Shown in pieces: positions 25,992 to 34,499 of a DNA stretch of 64,000 nucleotides; position 1 is the first letter of the stretch, and the number at the start of each line of letters is the position of its first letter. Below the pieces are notes generated by a model. The model saw only the letters and a program-made list of their open reading frames with translations, did no database searches and was not told where the DNA came from. The translations under genes were made by a program, and so were the position numbers. The stretch spans positions 124,001 to 188,000 of the forward strand of contig OY969576.1 in assembly GCA_963701245.1 (NCBI GenBank). Direction: 5' to 3'. The stretch is from CAWCCP01 sp963701245 (GTDB lineage Bacteria; Patescibacteriota; Saccharimonadia; Saccharimonadales; UBA4665).

Positions 25992-26852
25992 TTAAGGTAG
26001 TTTGAAGTAATCAAAAATATCTAGTATGCCATGATCATCAACCGATCTCGAAATGTAGTAGGTCGACGTTTCCTTAGTGGTTGCTTTTTCTTGCAAGGCA
26101 GCTTCATCACCGATTGTACCGACAAAGCCACACAGTTGCATAAATTCCCAATCGCTTAGCGAATCGCCGATACCGAGAATACCATCTAGTGGAATAGAGA
26201 GAAGTTGGCTCACTTCTATTGAGGCCGATGCTTTCGATATATTGGCGGCAGTAATGACACCAATATGTATTGGTCTAAGAAACGGATGTGCTGACCAGAT
26301 ATAGTGCACTTTCTGCTTGAGGGTATCGAGCTGTTTGATGAGTGCTTGCTGCACAGCGTCGTCTTTCGTAAAGCAGATTATTTTTACGATAGTTTCTCGT
26401 TTAGCTATATCAATAAGCGAAGTGGCGAACGTAGGCTGCATTTGCAATACTTTGTTTCGTTTTTCGGTAAACGAACTACGTTGACTGCGTTGTACATAGT
26501 AGTGCGATGTTGTGTAAATTTCTACATAGAGCTTCATATCCAGAAATAATGACACGCACTCCTCGACAATTTGGCGATCAATCGGATGCTCCGAGGTAAT
26601 CGTATCTGCGACGAAATTTATAAGTACTGCGCCACTGTCGGTGATATGGGGATTGTCTAAATGTGCCGATAGTGCAATTTCTCTAATCGCAAAATTAAAT
26701 TTGGCGGTACAAAGAATGACTGGAATTCCAGACGAGTTTATCCGCTGTAAACGATCGATCACTGCTTGGTGTGGCAATGGGAAGTTAACACCTGGTGTTT
26801 TGCCGACCATCACTCCATCAACATCAGTTATTATTGCTTGGATTGGTTTCAT
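25992..26852 (-). CDS. HAD-superfamily hydrolase (Cof/SPP type)
   Basis: A 286-residue HAD phosphatase. Motif I is IITDVDGVMVGK (nucleophile Asp10, Asp12), motif II is VILCTAKF, and motif IV is GIGDSLSDWEFMQ near residue 240. The insert between motifs II and III fits the C2-cap subgroup of sugar and glycerate phosphatases. The substrate is not apparent. The gene ends the run behind eno; its start is 29 bases from the eno stop, so co-transcription is likely. Confidence 0.8.
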   Translation of the reverse strand: MKPIQAIITDVDGVMVGKTPGVNFPLPHQAVIDRLQRINSSGIPVILCTAKFNFAIREIALSAHLDNPHITDSGAVLINFVADTITSEHPIDRQIVEECVSLFLDMKLYVEIYTTSHYYVQRSQRSSFTEKRNKVLQMQPTFATSLIDIAKRETIVKIICFTKDDAVQQALIKQLDTLKQKVHYIWSAHPFLRPIHIGVITAANISKASASIEVSQLLSIPLDGILGIGDSLSDWEFMQLCGFVGTIGDEAALQEKATTKETSTYYISRSVDDHGILDIFDYFKLP

Positions 26853-26881
26853 GAGTGTACGTGAGTCATTATTCGCAAAAG

Positions 26882-28156
26882 TTACCCGTGTAAGACGTGA
26901 GACAAAACTGGGTTTGGTAACAATTCGGAGATCCTAATGAGTTCATTATATTTCGCAACCCGCTCGGAACGTGCAAAAGAGCCCGTCTTTATTTGTCCGC
27001 TATCTGTACCAACGGCGAGATGGGCTATGAAAATATCTTCTGTTTCGCCGGATCTATGTGAAATTACGGTTCGCCAATTTGCTTGTTTGGCAATAGAAAT
27101 TGCTTCCAGTGTTTCACTTAGTGTGCCTATTTGATTGGGTTTAATAAGAATGGCGTTTGCGGCTTTTGATTCGATGGCTCTATGGAGCAATTTTGGATTT
27201 GTGACCAATAAATCATCAGCCACGAGCTGTAAACGATGCCCAAGGCGTTGATTTAGTTTTTCCCAGCCCGACCAATCAGATTCAGATAAACCATCTTCTA
27301 GCGAGACAAGCGGATAGGCAGTAGCAAGAGTGTCATAATAGTCAATTAATTGGTCTGAGGAATGTTTCTTTTGTTCACGCGCAAAGTTATAGCCGTTTTC
27401 ATCACTCAGCTCACTAGCAGCGACGTCGAGCGCCAGCGCGATGTCTTTCCCCGGTTTGTAGCCAGCTTGTGAAATAGCTGCCATTATTGAGTCAAGTGCT
27501 TCTTCGGTGCCACCTTTTACGCTAGGCGCATACCCGCCTTCATCACCGACTGTTGTGGCGTAGCCCTTCACTTTCAGAATCGATCCGAGTACATGGTAGA
27601 CTTCTGAGGCCATTTGCAGTGCTTTATTGATACTATCAGCACCGATCGGTACAATCATGAACTCTTGAATATCGGTTGAACCTTCAGCGTGCTTACCACC
27701 ATTTAAAATGTTAAACATTGGCATCGGCAGGTTGAAGGTGGCGTTGCCTATCAAAGCACCAAGGTGCTCATAGAGCGGCACATGTTTACTCACGGCAGCA
27801 GCGTGAGCGACTGCGAGCGAAACAGCAATCGTGGCATTGCCACCCAAATGCTGTTTATTGTCGGTTCCATCGAGTTTCAGAATAATGTCATCAATCTGCT
27901 TTTGGTAGTAGGCATCATAACCTTTTAGGGCAGGTGCAATTTGCTCTCTGACATTAGCAATCGCCTTAGAGACACCCTTGCCATTGTATTCACCTGTATC
28001 ATCTCTCAGCTCTACCGCTTCGCCGCTCCCAGTTGAAGCTCCTGACGGTGTAGATGCTCGTCCGACGCTTCCGTCACTTAATAGCACGTCACATTCAAGT
28101 GTTGGGTAGCCCCTTGAATCAAATATCTGCCGCACCTTGATATCGTCTATGTTCAT
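26882..28156 (-). CDS. eno: Enolase
   Basis: A 424-residue phosphopyruvate hydratase (2-phosphoglycerate to phosphoenolpyruvate). I start at the ATG at 28156 (MNIDDIKVRQIFDSRGYPT); the 21 upstream in-frame residues are not conserved. Motifs include SGASTGSGEAVELRD, VGDEGGYAPS, SLEDGLSESDW (metal ligands), ILIKPNQIGTLSE with the catalytic Lys, and ISHRSGETED. The length is normal. It is divergent from the nnrD-like gene. Confidence 0.96.
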   Translation of the reverse strand: MNIDDIKVRQIFDSRGYPTLECDVLLSDGSVGRASTPSGASTGSGEAVELRDDTGEYNGKGVSKAIANVREQIAPALKGYDAYYQKQIDDIILKLDGTDNKQHLGGNATIAVSLAVAHAAAVSKHVPLYEHLGALIGNATFNLPMPMFNILNGGKHAEGSTDIQEFMIVPIGADSINKALQMASEVYHVLGSILKVKGYATTVGDEGGYAPSVKGGTEEALDSIMAAISQAGYKPGKDIALALDVAASELSDENGYNFAREQKKHSSDQLIDYYDTLATAYPLVSLEDGLSESDWSGWEKLNQRLGHRLQLVADDLLVTNPKLLHRAIESKAANAILIKPNQIGTLSETLEAISIAKQANWRTVISHRSGETEDIFIAHLAVGTDSGQIKTGSFARSERVAKYNELIRISELLPNPVLSHVLHG

Positions 28157-28277
28157 ATGTCTCGTCCCTTCCCTTATGCAAACTATATTTCGCTCAACCG
28201 TATTATACGCGTTGTACATTTTTTCTGTGCTACAGGTAATGCACGAAGCTCTTACTAAGCATGACGAAAAATTTTGT

Positions 28278-28283
28278 TATGCT
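28278..28283 (+). promoter_or_regulatory. Extended -10 box of the nnrD-like gene (leaderless type)
   Basis: TGT precedes TATGCT, which ends six bases before the ATG at 28290. There is no Shine-Dalgarno. The box supports the ATG at 28290 over the longer upstream reading. Confidence 0.5.
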
Positions 28284-28289
28284 ACCACT

Positions 28290-29150
28290 ATGGATACAGC
28301 AATCTTTAAAGAACTACTTTTTCGTCCAGTCGATAGTTATAAATACAATTTCGGACACGTCATTATAGTTGGCGGTTCAAATGGAATGATCGGTGCACCC
28401 TTGCTGGCTGCAAAGGCGGCGCTCCGTACAGGTGCCGGTTTAGTAACGGTCGCAAGCAGTGAGTTTGTGATTGATAAAATCGCTAGCCAAGTAAACGAAG
28501 CTATGATGCTAAGTCTGTCATTTGACGATCAGAAAGCTGTCGATAAACTGAAAACCTACATCGAAGCTCGTCATGTTACGGTGGTGGTTATCGGACCGGG
28601 ATTAAGTATTGACTCAGCAACCAGTGCGTTCACTCGAAAGGTAATCCAGTCATTGACGTTGCCAATGGTGATTGATGGTGGTGGCTTCACAGCACTTACC
28701 CAAGGTCTCGATATTCTGAAGACGGCTACGTCAAAATCTATCATTCTCACCCCTCACAGCGGTGAATTTAGTCGTTTACTTGAACAATCTTTACCAAACG
28801 AACGAGAAAAGTTAGAACCAATCGCCAGATCATTTGCCAAGACTTATCATCTGACACTGTTGTTGAAAGGTCAGCCCAGCTTTGTAATCCAATCAGGACG
28901 GCGGACCTATAAAAATAGCACTGGCAATCCTGGGCTTGCTACTGCTGGTACCGGTGATGTGCTAGCTGGTATGATTGGCGCCCTACTTGCCCAAAAATGT
29001 GATGCATTTGCGGCTACTGCAAGCGCTGCCTACTTACATGGTTTAGCGGGAGATATAGCTGCCGAGGAAAAGACTCAGCCTGGTGTTATCGCCTCAGACG
29101 TCATCGAATCTATTCCAGCAGCTTTTAAAATAGTGCAAGCCATGCTCTAA
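28290..29150 (+). CDS. nnrD: ADP/ATP-dependent NAD(P)H-hydrate dehydratase
   Basis: The ATG at 28290 gives a 286-residue ribokinase-fold enzyme of the YjeF C-terminal (CARKD) type, which repairs hydrated NAD(P)H. Typical blocks are GHVIIVGGSNGMIGAP, LAAKAALRTGAGLVTVA, ILTPHSGEFSRL and the anion-hole motif NPGLATAGTGDVLAGMIG. The N-terminal epimerase domain (NnrE) that is often fused is absent. In a cell that makes NADPH by zwf/gnd this is a plausible repair function. The upstream 51 codons read in the same frame look non-coding. Confidence 0.88.
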   Translation: MDTAIFKELLFRPVDSYKYNFGHVIIVGGSNGMIGAPLLAAKAALRTGAGLVTVASSEFVIDKIASQVNEAMMLSLSFDDQKAVDKLKTYIEARHVTVVVIGPGLSIDSATSAFTRKVIQSLTLPMVIDGGGFTALTQGLDILKTATSKSIILTPHSGEFSRLLEQSLPNEREKLEPIARSFAKTYHLTLLLKGQPSFVIQSGRRTYKNSTGNPGLATAGTGDVLAGMIGALLAQKCDAFAATASAAYLHGLAGDIAAEEKTQPGVIASDVIESIPAAFKIVQAML

Positions 29151-29288
29151 AACATTTTTCCGTGTGACTAAAGGTTGCTATTTAGACGGTGCTCGCCAAA
29201 CCGTGTAAAATATAAGTAACGGGTGGTTTGTCCTTTTTGTTGTAAATACTCGATGCCTCACTTAAAGATAACCCGAATAGGAGGATCA

Positions 29289-29750
29289 ATGCTTAAAAAT
29301 CGTCGTTTATTTTTAGTTGTACTTACAGTCATTGTGGTAGCCGGCATAATTGTCGGAATTAGCTTATATAATCGATCGCAGCAATTAGCCAGTGAAACGG
29401 TCTCCTCCCAGATAGCAGATAGCCGTCATGCGCATAAAAAAATGAGCACCAATCTGCATACTAAAACTAAAGCAACTCCATCAAATGGAACTACAACGTC
29501 ACCCCAAACTACCGTCACAACTAGTGGAAATTGCACTAAGACGGTGACCACCAAGACTTCTAAGACAGCAAATGGCACAACCAGTGTTTCTAGTAGCTCT
29601 GTGAAGTGTCACGGGAATGGTCAAAATAGTAGTACTAATGTGAGCGTTAATAATAATTCGAGTCAGTCAGCTACCACTGGGAGTTCGACATCAAGTGGCT
29701 CGGCAACAAATAATAGCACCGATAATTCAAACATTGTTATTTCTAATTAG
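29289..29750 (+). CDS. Ser/Thr/Asn-rich exported protein
   Basis: The ATG at 29289 follows AGGAGG. The 153-residue product has one hydrophobic helix (residues 8-26, FLVVLTVIVVAGIIVGISL). The remaining 125 residues are low-complexity Ser, Thr and Asn with a single Cys pair (GNCTKTV and VKCHG). It is likely an anchored surface protein with a flexible, possibly glycosylated exterior. No enzymatic motif is visible and I assign no function. Confidence 0.7.
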   Translation: MLKNRRLFLVVLTVIVVAGIIVGISLYNRSQQLASETVSSQIADSRHAHKKMSTNLHTKTKATPSNGTTTSPQTTVTTSGNCTKTVTTKTSKTANGTTSVSSSSVKCHGNGQNSSTNVSVNNNSSQSATTGSSTSSGSATNNSTDNSNIVISN

Positions 29751-29764
29751 CTGATTCGCCTAAA

Positions 29765-30127
29765 CTAGTGGGGTGGCAGGGTTGTGTGACGATGTCGGGA
29801 TTCGAGTTGGCTTTGCTGTCGTCGTTTTTTTAAGTAGAATGGAATCCCCAGTAACACGAAGAATAGTAACGTCCAGCAAACATAATCTAGGGCGACGATT
29901 TTATAGTGAACCCCGCTATTCACAGGATTTGCGGCAGTGTCGATCCCATCACGATTGGAATATACCGTGACATAGCGAAAGGGTACCCCATGAGAAGTAT
30001 AGGATATCGTGTAAATTGGCGATAAGTTAGGGTTGTTTTCGGTAATACTGCCCATATGCGACAAGAGCGTCAAACTGGACATTACGATGAGACCGAGTAG
30101 CATGCTATATAGAAAGCATTTTTTCAT
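29765..30127 (-). CDS. Small membrane protein with two helices
   Basis: I take the ATG at 30127 (MKKCFLYSMLLG), giving 120 residues. There are two hydrophobic helices, residues 4-22 and about 83-99 (WTLLFFVLLGIPFYL), with an extracytoplasmic stretch of about 60 residues between. The tail is basic and His-rich (KKRRQQSQLESRHRHTT). No family is recognised. It is convergent with the Ser/Thr-rich protein and divergent from the LCP gene. Confidence 0.55.
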   Translation of the reverse strand: MKKCFLYSMLLGLIVMSSLTLLSHMGSITENNPNLSPIYTISYTSHGVPFRYVTVYSNRDGIDTAANPVNSGVHYKIVALDYVCWTLLFFVLLGIPFYLKKRRQQSQLESRHRHTTLPPH

Positions 30128-30242
30128 AGTAATTTTACAATATAGCACCTGAACTTATAAACCAACTGAAATAAAAGACAGCTTTAGACTATTTTTAATT
30201 TCTTTCAAGGTTTTTTCATGTTTCTGTGGCACCATATCACGT

Positions 30243-30270
30243 GCCTGCCAAAAAACCATTAATGGCAGGC
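30243..30270 (+). repeat. Perfect 8-bp inverted repeat upstream of the LCP gene
   Basis: GCCTGCCA (30243-30250) and TGGCAGGC (30263-30270) are perfect arms around a 12-base loop, followed by CTATGTTTTT. The site lies between divergent genes, so it is more likely an operator or attenuator than a gene-end terminator. Confidence 0.45.
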
Positions 30271-30282
30271 CTATGTTTTTAG

Positions 30283-30288
30283 TAATAT
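30283..30288 (+). promoter_or_regulatory. -10 box of the LCP gene (leaderless type)
   Basis: TAATAT ends seven bases before the ATG at 30296 and no ribosome binding site is present. Confidence 0.4.
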
Positions 30289-30295
30289 AAGCAAT

Positions 30296-31456
30296 ATGTC
30301 TACCAGACAAGTAAATTCAAAGTATCCAACTGATTCCTCTAGCAAGCAGTTGTTGAGACAGTATACAAGCGCTCATAACGCACCACTTGATGAACTACCT
30401 GCGAGCAAGCACCCTACTAAACGCCGGTTTTCGTTCTGGCGCTTCATAAAACGCTGTTTCTTGTTGCTGCTGGTAACGATTCTGTTAATCGGTTCCTGGA
30501 TTGGCTGGAACTTCTACCAAAGTGCGGCTAAGATTACCGGCGACAGCAATCCTTTACAACTATTAAGTTTACTTTGGCCGGCTCAGTTAAATACCACTGG
30601 TGGCCGGGTAAATATTCTTCTGGCTGGAAATTCCGTCGATGATCCAAATCATCAAGGTGCTGCCCTTACCGACTCTATTATGATTGTCAGCATTAATCCC
30701 AAAACTAAAACGGCAGTCCTCCTCAGTATTCCTCGTGATATGTGGGTTGATATACCTGGCTTTGGGTATCAGAAGATCAATGCAGCATATGAGGACGGAC
30801 AGTCAGAACACTTTTCCGAACCAGGATATGCGAGTGGCGGCATGGGTCTACTAGAGGAAGTCATTCAACAGGATTTTGGAGTACAATCCGATTATCAGGG
30901 ACTTCTTGACTATACTGCCTTTCGTGATGCCGTGAATGCCGTCGGTGGCGTGACGGTTACCATTCAAAGCCCAGATCCGAATGGGTTATATGATCCTAAT
31001 GCCAATTTGGACTTGCCTAACGGAACGATTACTTTGAATGGCCAGCAAGCGCTCGATCTTGCCAGAGCTCGTGGCGATGGACCGGATGCCTATGGATTTC
31101 CGGAGGGTGATTTCAATCGCACTCAGCATCAACAACAACTCCTCATAGCTCTAAAAAATAAAGCCGAAAGTGCCGGTGTTATCAGTAATCCATTTAAGAT
31201 TGTCGGCTTAATAAATTCGGTTGGCAATAACTTTACTACAGATATGCCGCTTAACGTAATGATGACCATTTACAACGATACCAAAGGCTTAAATACGACC
31301 AACATTCAGTCAGTGACACTCAATAATATTGGCGGCCAAAGTCTAGTCAAAGGCTATATAACTGATGACGGCGAAGATGCGCTTATTCCTAGCGCCGGAT
31401 TCAATAACTATACCCAGATACAATCGACTATCCAATCAATCCTTACGAGTAATTAG
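30296..31456 (+). CDS. LytR-CpsA-Psr (LCP) family glycopolymer ligase
   Basis: A 386-residue protein with a cytoplasmic N-terminus of about 48 residues, one membrane helix (about 53-72) and an extracytoplasmic LCP domain. Conserved blocks are RVNILLAGNSVDD, DSIMIVSINPKTKTAVLLSIPRDMWVDIP (Arg of the pyrophosphate site), KINAAYEDG, LARARG.GPD and FNRTQHQQQLL. LCP proteins move polymers from undecaprenyl pyrophosphate to peptidoglycan. With uppP this supports a Gram-positive-like wall bearing attached glycopolymers. Its end overlaps the J-protein gene by four bases, convergently. Confidence 0.9.
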   Translation: MSTRQVNSKYPTDSSSKQLLRQYTSAHNAPLDELPASKHPTKRRFSFWRFIKRCFLLLLVTILLIGSWIGWNFYQSAAKITGDSNPLQLLSLLWPAQLNTTGGRVNILLAGNSVDDPNHQGAALTDSIMIVSINPKTKTAVLLSIPRDMWVDIPGFGYQKINAAYEDGQSEHFSEPGYASGGMGLLEEVIQQDFGVQSDYQGLLDYTAFRDAVNAVGGVTVTIQSPDPNGLYDPNANLDLPNGTITLNGQQALDLARARGDGPDAYGFPEGDFNRTQHQQQLLIALKNKAESAGVISNPFKIVGLINSVGNNFTTDMPLNVMMTIYNDTKGLNTTNIQSVTLNNIGGQSLVKGYITDDGEDALIPSAGFNNYTQIQSTIQSILTSN

Positions 31457-32319
31457 CAGCTCTCAACGCTTGATTCGAGAGCCGAGAGCTGGCTCTTATA
31501 CTGCTCTAACTGCTGGCTTAATTGTGCAGACGCTGAAGAAGCATCACTGCTTGATTCCCACCAGACATTTGCCTTATGGTAATTTGTGAGATTTGCTATC
31601 TCTGTTTGAGTAGCACTAATCTCAGCTTCTAATTTCGTTTCAGTTTGAAGAATCTGATTGCCGGCAGTCGAGCAGTTATCGACCATTGTCTTCCCCTCTT
31701 TATAGAAGTGTTGTGTCCCAGACACTAAACCTGAGCCGAATGAATACAGACTACTCCCTGTTGAAGTGTCTGAACCAGCTTTTGGTGCAACGGAAGGTGT
31801 CGATTGGGCCATTGTTTGGGGTGTGGTCGTTGGCTGTGTCGAGAGTGTCGAGGGGGTAGTATTCGAACTACCAGTGGAATTAAGAGGTGTCTTAGTATTG
31901 TTTTCACGGACTAATCCGAGCAATCCTAGAAGCGTCAGCCCTAATATAAATATAGCCACAAAACCAACCGAACGAAATGGATGAAACGTTAGTGGTGCGG
32001 TCGCTTCAGGTTGGTCAGGAACTGTTCGCGGTGCTGACTGTCTACTTGTTCTAGGTGATTGACGCGGGCGACTGTTGCCTATCGAATCAGCCGTTATGGT
32101 ATTGAGGCGGTCGTATGTGGCATTGTATTCAAGTCTCTTTTTAGGATCAGACAAGACACTGTATGCCTTATTGATTTCGGTCATTGTTTGGGTATCACCT
32201 GCTTTGTCAGGATGATGTTGCTTCGCCAAATACTTATAACGGGCTTTTATTTCGCTCGTGGTAGCCATGCTTGGCATGTTCATTACTCTATAGTAGTCGA
32301 CGTCTGCTTTACTCGTAAT
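31453..32319 (-). CDS. Membrane-anchored J-domain protein with probable ATT start
   Basis: The first in-frame ATG (32283) lies inside the J domain. Reading on upstream gives ADVDYYRVMN directly before it, which completes helix I of a J domain (DYY..L). The frame is open back to a TAA at about 32348 but has no ATG, GTG, TTG or CTG. The only sensible start is ATT at 32319, three bases behind a GGGGGGA ribosome binding site. From there the protein has 288 residues: J domain with HHPDKAG, a Ser/Pro/Thr-rich linker, a membrane helix (VGFVAIFILGLTLLGLLGLV), and a C-terminal helical domain outside with two Cys. It probably recruits Hsp70 to the membrane. Confidence 0.8.
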   Translation of the reverse strand: MTSKADVDYYRVMNMPSMATTSEIKARYKYLAKQHHPDKAGDTQTMTEINKAYSVLSDPKKRLEYNATYDRLNTITADSIGNSRPRQSPRTSRQSAPRTVPDQPEATAPLTFHPFRSVGFVAIFILGLTLLGLLGLVRENNTKTPLNSTGSSNTTPSTLSTQPTTTPQTMAQSTPSVAPKAGSDTSTGSSLYSFGSGLVSGTQHFYKEGKTMVDNCSTAGNQILQTETKLEAEISATQTEIANLTNYHKANVWWESSSDASSASAQLSQQLEQYKSQLSALESSVESC

Positions 32320-32415
32320 AAAATCCCCCCGATATAAATCAAGATTTTATACGCAAATCGGTAGTTTTTATTATACCAAGTGTGATCGGAACAAAATGGA
32401 CTGTCTGTAAGAAAC

Positions 32416-33048
32416 TTAGCTTTTAAGTAGTTTAAAAGCGTGTGACCACTGATTTCGCTGAAGCCCCGGAATACACCACAACATACACAATGGTTCTATG
32501 GCTCGTGCAGCAACGGAACTCCCCATATCTTCTGCATGCCAACCGAACTGATTGAGTAGATCGGTAGTTGTTTTTTTGGCTGCTGTATTATTGCCACAAA
32601 TGAACATTGTTGGCGGACCATCTGGAAAAGTTGGCTTCACCATAAGTGATGAACCGCAACTATTAAAGGCTTTTACAAAATGAGCTGAGGGAGCTATTTT
32701 TTGTAAACGCTCCATAAGCGAGTCATCAAGATTTGTAAAATACTGAAGCACCCCGTCATTTGGCGGCGCATTGGCAATAGGATTCGTTGTATCGATAATA
32801 AGTTTGTGGCTAAGCCAAGGTATTATTTTTGTAACTACATCTTCAGCAGCCAAACCTTTGACGCATAAAACAAGGATTTCCGAATTTTCAGCGACATGTT
32901 CAAAGGTACCTATAGAACCGGTCCAATCGTCAATCGGTTTTTCTTCGCGGCGACCAATGATTACTTCATAGCCTAATGACCGGAAGCCGTTGGCGAGTGT
33001 GATACCGACATTACCAGATCCAAGAATTCCGATGTGCTGTTTTCCCAT
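32416..33048 (-). CDS. NADP-binding reductase (F420-dependent NADP reductase-like)
   Basis: The ATG at 33048 gives 210 residues. The N-terminus HIGILGSGNVGITLANGF is a Rossmann GxGxxG motif, with IIGRRE after strand 2 suggesting NADP preference. The body matches the NADPH-dependent F420 reductase/ProC-like family (DTTNPIANAP, VKAFNSCGSSLM). No F420-biosynthesis gene is in the window, so a different substrate is possible. An extended -10 box TGCTATACT lies ten bases upstream of the ATG. Confidence 0.8.
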   Translation of the reverse strand: MGKQHIGILGSGNVGITLANGFRSLGYEVIIGRREEKPIDDWTGSIGTFEHVAENSEILVLCVKGLAAEDVVTKIIPWLSHKLIIDTTNPIANAPPNDGVLQYFTNLDDSLMERLQKIAPSAHFVKAFNSCGSSLMVKPTFPDGPPTMFICGNNTAAKKTTTDLLNQFGWHAEDMGSSVAARAIEPLCMLWCIPGLQRNQWSHAFKLLKS

Positions 33049-33058
33049 ATAGTATTTT

Positions 33059-33064
33059 AGTATA
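33059..33064 (-). promoter_or_regulatory. Extended -10 box of the NADP reductase-like gene
   Basis: TGCTATACT on the minus strand, ten bases before the ATG at 33048; no Shine-Dalgarno follows. It fixes the internal ATG rather than the longer reading. Confidence 0.5.
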
Positions 33065-33101
33065 GCAAATGCCGCTTGATCAAAGCATCGGCGAACGTAT
33101 C

Positions 33102-33533
33102 TCAGTGAAGGATCGAATAAAATAGCACCCCAGCAAGAGGAAGTTCGACCCAAACGCCCCAGGGGCGTTCAAAGTTTTGGATTTGGGCATGTAATTTTGA
33201 AAACCAATGTTGACTACCCCGCATATCGAATGACCGATTTTTGATAGCCCGACCTACCCAGACAAAGTCAGGTACGACAGCTACCAACATGCATAAAAAT
33301 ATCTTCCAACTGTGGTAGTGAATCGGGATAATTATGAGACATAACGAAGCAAAAAAATCGACCAAAAAGACAGTCCGCCAAACCACCGATACATCGCGTA
33401 AATGGTGTGGCAAGCCGTAATGCGGTAACGCATCAAGCATGAAATGTGAGGCAAATGCGAGAGGTAGTGCAATCGGTAACGGCAAATATTTACCAATGAT
33501 GCCACCCGCTAGCACGTGATTAAAGCCAATCAT
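33102..33533 (-). CDS. Small membrane protein resembling DUF457/YdjM hydrolases
   Basis: A 143-residue protein with about four hydrophobic helices. HFMLDALPHYGLPHH (about residues 29-43) resembles the His/Asp-rich loop of YdjM/DUF457 membrane-bound metal-dependent hydrolases, and a second patch VVPDFVWVGR contains the PD motif. Function is not known for this family. It lies upstream of the NADP reductase-like gene on the same strand with a 53-base gap. Confidence 0.6.
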   Translation of the reverse strand: MIGFNHVLAGGIIGKYLPLPIALPLAFASHFMLDALPHYGLPHHLRDVSVVWRTVFLVDFFASLCLIIIPIHYHSWKIFLCMLVAVVPDFVWVGRAIKNRSFDMRGSQHWFSKLHAQIQNFERPWGVWVELPLAGVLFYSILH

Positions 33534-33693
33534 TAATTTTTATTCCGAGCCTTAGTCTTTGTTTACAAACAAAATTGGCATGACTCGCATTATAGCAAAA
33601 CAAACTACCGATACGAAGCTTATGCTTAGGCGGGTGGGATTAGCTATATGGTGCAATAAATTTGAATACAAAAATAGTGTATGTAGTAAGAAT

Positions 33694-34417
33694 TTAACAA
33701 TTGATTCGAAGTCGCCAACTGCCGGGTGTCTGAGTGAGGACGGCAACATTATTTTCTTCCAATCCATGCACTAATTTCCATATATCGTTCATGTATTGAC
33801 GGTGCATTTCGGGAAAAGAATTGGCCCAGTCTCGGGATCGACTCAGCCATTCAAGAGAGTCTATTGAACCGAAACGCGAGACATCAGACGCCCGAGCAGC
33901 CATTATGTATTGATGAGGCGGAATGCTTCTCGCTCGTTTTGACCAACGCTCGTCTTCATCCTCACTATCACGGGGTTCAAACGATTCGACATGAAAAATG
34001 TGCGGGAAAATAGCATGCATATTACTTTCAGCGATCAGGCGGTCGGCATGCCCTTTCGAGGTGACAATATGCGCTTCGGTAATCTGGGCGATATTTTCTT
34101 TCATCCAAGCCAGCGTGCCATGAAGGTCGGTTACGGTATTGATGCCATATGAGGCAATAAAATCGAGTTCATCTAAGTCCAGTACCTTATGAATCGATAC
34201 AGCGGTATAGACGTGTTGAATTGCCAAGGGGAGACGACCATGCAATGGCCAGCCGCCAAAAACTACGATAATCACATTAGCCCGACCCCGTTCATCACGC
34301 ATCCGACGAGCTAGTTTTATTCCAACTTGAAAGCGAGCTAAGGCGCGCTGACTAATATCCCGGGGATCTTCACCCGGTAAATTTGTTGGAATGAAGATAG
34401 CTATCTTCGGTATTTTA
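33694..34417 (-). pseudogene. DUF218-like gene, 3' part, severed by an IS element
   Basis: The reading frame is open from the IS junction at 34417 to the stop at 33694 and includes IAIFIPTNLPGEDPRD upstream of the first usable ATG at 34302. Joined to the 5' piece at 35504-35542 across one copy of the duplicated target, it restores a single frame of about 250 codons starting MKFEPIVEIHKIPK. The body resembles DUF218/YdcF proteins: VIIVVFGGWPLHGRLPLA and later AHIVTSKGHADRLIAE, like the V-x-T-x3-H-x2-R motif. A shorter product from the ATG at 34302 could still be made but would lack the first strand. Confidence 0.75.
34408..34417. repeat. Target-site duplication, left copy
   Basis: CGGTATTTTA, repeated exactly at 35504-35513 on the other side of the IS. 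It is 10 bp long; the true duplication may be 8 or 9 bp with chance matching at the edge, as IS256-family elements usually duplicate 8-9 bp. Confidence 0.75.
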
Positions 34418-34475
34418 GAGTTATAGGAAAAAACGTGTTGGTTTTTAAGCCGTTATTCCTCTGTTATTTGCCCTG

Positions 34476-34499
34476 AATTAATGTCGTGAGACATTAATT
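34476..34499 (+). promoter_or_regulatory. Perfect hairpin overlapping the transposase start
   Basis: AATTAATGTC (34476-34485) and GACATTAATT (34490-34499) are perfect 10-bp arms around GTGA. The 3' arm covers the first two bases of the TTG start (34498). It would block translation of read-through RNA or serve as a transposase binding site. Confidence 0.5.
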
